Source: Methanosarcinaceae archaeon (GTDB lineage Archaea > Halobacteriota > Methanosarcinia > Methanosarcinales > Methanosarcinaceae). From it: a DNA stretch of 6,789 nucleotides. Made by a program: the position numbers and the translations under genes. Below the pieces are notes generated by a model, which was given only the letters and a program-made list of their open reading frames with translations, was not told the DNA's origin and ran no database searches. The DNA is taken from assembly GCA_020793555.1 (NCBI GenBank), contig DQIO01000192.1, forward strand, positions 1-6,789, in the 5' to 3' direction. This document shows, piece after piece, positions 5,590 to 6,789 of this stretch. Position 1 is the stretch's first letter; the number at the start of each line of letters is the position of its first letter.

Positions 5590-6504
5590 ATGTACGATCT
5601 GGTTATAATTGGTAATGGACCTGCCGGAATAAGTGCAGGTATCTATGCTGTTAGATACGGACTTGATACACTTATTTTGGAAAAGGATGTCATAAGCGGA
5701 CAGATTGCATCAACCGATATTGTTGAAAATTACCCGGGCTTTTCTTCTATCGCCGGTATGGAGTTGATGGACAAGTTCAAAGAACATGCAGAAAATGTCG
5801 GTGTGGTCACAGAGGATGGTGAAGTAATTGACATTAAGTCCAATGGTGACAAAAAAATAATTTTTACTAATGAAGGGGAGATCGAGGCAAAAGCAGTGAT
5901 AATCGCAACCGGTGCGAATCCTCGACATATCGGTGTACCGGGCGAGGAGAAGTTTGCCGGAAGGGGTGTTTCCTACTGTGCAACATGCGACGGACCGTTT
6001 TTTAGAAGTAAGAATGTTGCAGTTATTGGAGGCGGAGATTCTGCGATAACAGATGCTCTTATATTGTCAAATCTTGCGAGTAAGGTCTATGTTGTGCACA
6101 GGCGAGATGAATTGCGCGCCACAGAAGTATTGCAAGAAAGGGCTTTTTCAAAGAATAACATCGAATTTATCTGGAACACTGTTCTTGATAAAATTGTGGG
6201 TGATGATAACGAAAATGGTGTTGTCAAAATGGTCGCACTCAAAAATGTAAAGTCCAACGACAAAAAAGAGATGGCAATAGATGGTGTTTTCATTTATGTT
6301 GGGATCGTACCCAACACCGGATTTGTTGATGTAGATAAGACACAGACAGGATTCATCATGACAAATGACAAAATGGAAACATCTGTTGAAGGCATTTATG
6401 CCGCAGGGGATTGTAGAGTGACTCCGCTTCGCCAAGTTGTGACTGCGGTAAGTGATGGTGCAATTGCAGCAGCTTCGGTGCATGATTTTGTGAAAAATAT
6501 ATGA
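5590..6504 (+). CDS. trxB: Thioredoxin reductase (NADPH-type, FAD flavoprotein)
   Basis: The 304-residue length is normal for low-molecular-weight thioredoxin reductases. The FAD-binding motif is GNGPAG (8-13), the redox-active disulfide is CATC (C130, C133), and the second nucleotide fold has GGGDSA (147-152). HRRDELR (170-176) follows, whose arginines contact the 2'-phosphate of NADPH in known enzymes. The C-terminal FAD motif is AAGDCR (271-276), followed by RQVVTAVSDGAIAA. The enzyme should pass electrons from NADPH through FAD and the disulfide to the small redoxin encoded just upstream. Some methanogen relatives use other reductants such as F420, but retention of HRRxxxR argues for NADPH here. 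The ATG at 5590 has GAGGT at 5581-5585 at suitable spacing. The two genes form one operon. Confidence 0.95.
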   Translation: MYDLVIIGNGPAGISAGIYAVRYGLDTLILEKDVISGQIASTDIVENYPGFSSIAGMELMDKFKEHAENVGVVTEDGEVIDIKSNGDKKIIFTNEGEIEAKAVIIATGANPRHIGVPGEEKFAGRGVSYCATCDGPFFRSKNVAVIGGGDSAITDALILSNLASKVYVVHRRDELRATEVLQERAFSKNNIEFIWNTVLDKIVGDDNENGVVKMVALKNVKSNDKKEMAIDGVFIYVGIVPNTGFVDVDKTQTGFIMTNDKMETSVEGIYAAGDCRVTPLRQVVTAVSDGAIAAASVHDFVKNI

Positions 6505-6508
6505 AAGA

Positions 6509-6513
6509 TTTTT
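6509..6513 (+). terminator. T-run after the thioredoxin reductase gene
   Basis: A run of five T follows the stop codon by four bases, with no clear hairpin. It fits a simple archaeal T-tract terminator, but short T-runs are common in this sequence. Confidence 0.2.
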
Positions 6514-6595
6514 GGTAACTATTAAGCTATGCATAAACGTTGTCGGTAGATTGAATAATTCATAAATAGATAGTGGCACAACAATTGACTGGAAG

Positions 6596-6704
6596 TTAAG
6601 AAAACATGGCATCAGTTCCGCCGCAGGCGCATATTCCACTGCTGCCAAACTCACAATCCAAACATGCAAATATGATACTGCTTGAAAACAATTTTATATT
6701 TCAT
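6596..6704 (-). pseudogene. Cysteine-rich minus-strand fragment, possibly a frameshifted small gene
   Basis: On the minus strand a frame open from 6700 to the stop at 6596-6598 encodes ACLDCEFGSSGICACGG, with four cysteines spaced CxxC-x7-CxC, then TDAMFS. It has no ATG. The neighbouring frame has an ATG at 6704 (MKYKIVFKQYH) that runs to a stop within the cysteine region. A single-base slip between the two would give a zinc-ribbon-like protein of roughly 35 residues. No ribosome binding site is seen. This could be a decayed gene, a sequencing error or chance. Confidence 0.25.
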
Positions 6705-6789
6705 ATTAATGGTGTTGGAACGTGCCGCGCTGTTTTTTACATTTACTCGCCCCCTTCTAGTGTCATGTCAACAACACAATGTCGCGGGA

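Noticed and set aside
4902..6544. Similar words CATAAGCGTTGT (4902-4913) and CATAAACGTTGT (6533-6544)
   Set aside because: A single-mismatch 12-mer pair is expected many times by chance in a sequence of this length.
6148..6669. A 173-codon minus-strand open frame at the right end
   Set aside because: Most of it is antisense to the thioredoxin reductase gene, and its product has no domain signal.
6606..6789. Plus-strand frames from ATG 6606 and ATG 6709 that stay open to the window end
   Set aside because: Both remain open over the same bases, neither has a ribosome binding site or a protein-like pattern, and they cannot be judged without sequence to the right.

Overview
The window looks like a chromosomal segment of a methanogenic archaeon of the Methanosarcinales type, perhaps Methanolobus- or Methanococcoides-like. 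That assignment is inference. It rests on archaeal TATA boxes about 27 bp ahead of start codons, GAGG/GGAG-type ribosome binding sites, moderate A+T content, an archaeal-style thioredoxin reductase, a radical SAM protein resembling the COG2108 group, and a small protein that resembles the methanogen family DUF2551. I saw no rRNA, tRNA, CRISPR array, insertion sequence or integrase.

Positions 155-3086 hold a compact plus-strand operon of three genes: an eight-helix membrane protein with a charged cytoplasmic tail, a MoxR-type AAA+ ATPase, and a von Willebrand factor A (VWA) protein with a damaged metal site. The second and third genes are separated by one base. ATPase-VWA pairs of this kind remodel or assemble other complexes (CbbQ/CbbO, NorQ/NorD, CoxD/CoxE). 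Here the membrane protein is the only client visible, so this is the best candidate for an undescribed system. Upstream lie several TATA-like boxes and a perfect inverted repeat. Downstream, positions 3087-3341 continue open in the same frame except for one internal stop, which may be a small gene or a gene remnant.

Positions 3349-4876 carry two minus-strand genes: the DUF2551-like winged-helix-sized protein, then a radical SAM enzyme. A 103 bp divergent promoter region separates the radical SAM gene from a plus-strand 2[4Fe-4S] ferredoxin (4980-5165), whose mRNA is probably leaderless. The ferredoxin could supply electrons to the radical SAM enzyme, but only the arrangement suggests this.

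Positions 5332-6504 form a two-gene redox operon: a small thioredoxin/glutaredoxin-like protein with a CNVC active site and an NADPH-type thioredoxin reductase, 15 bp apart. A block of short direct repeats precedes it and may be regulatory.

The last 285 bp contain no convincing complete gene. A minus-strand cysteine-rich fragment there is noted as a possible decayed or frameshifted small gene.
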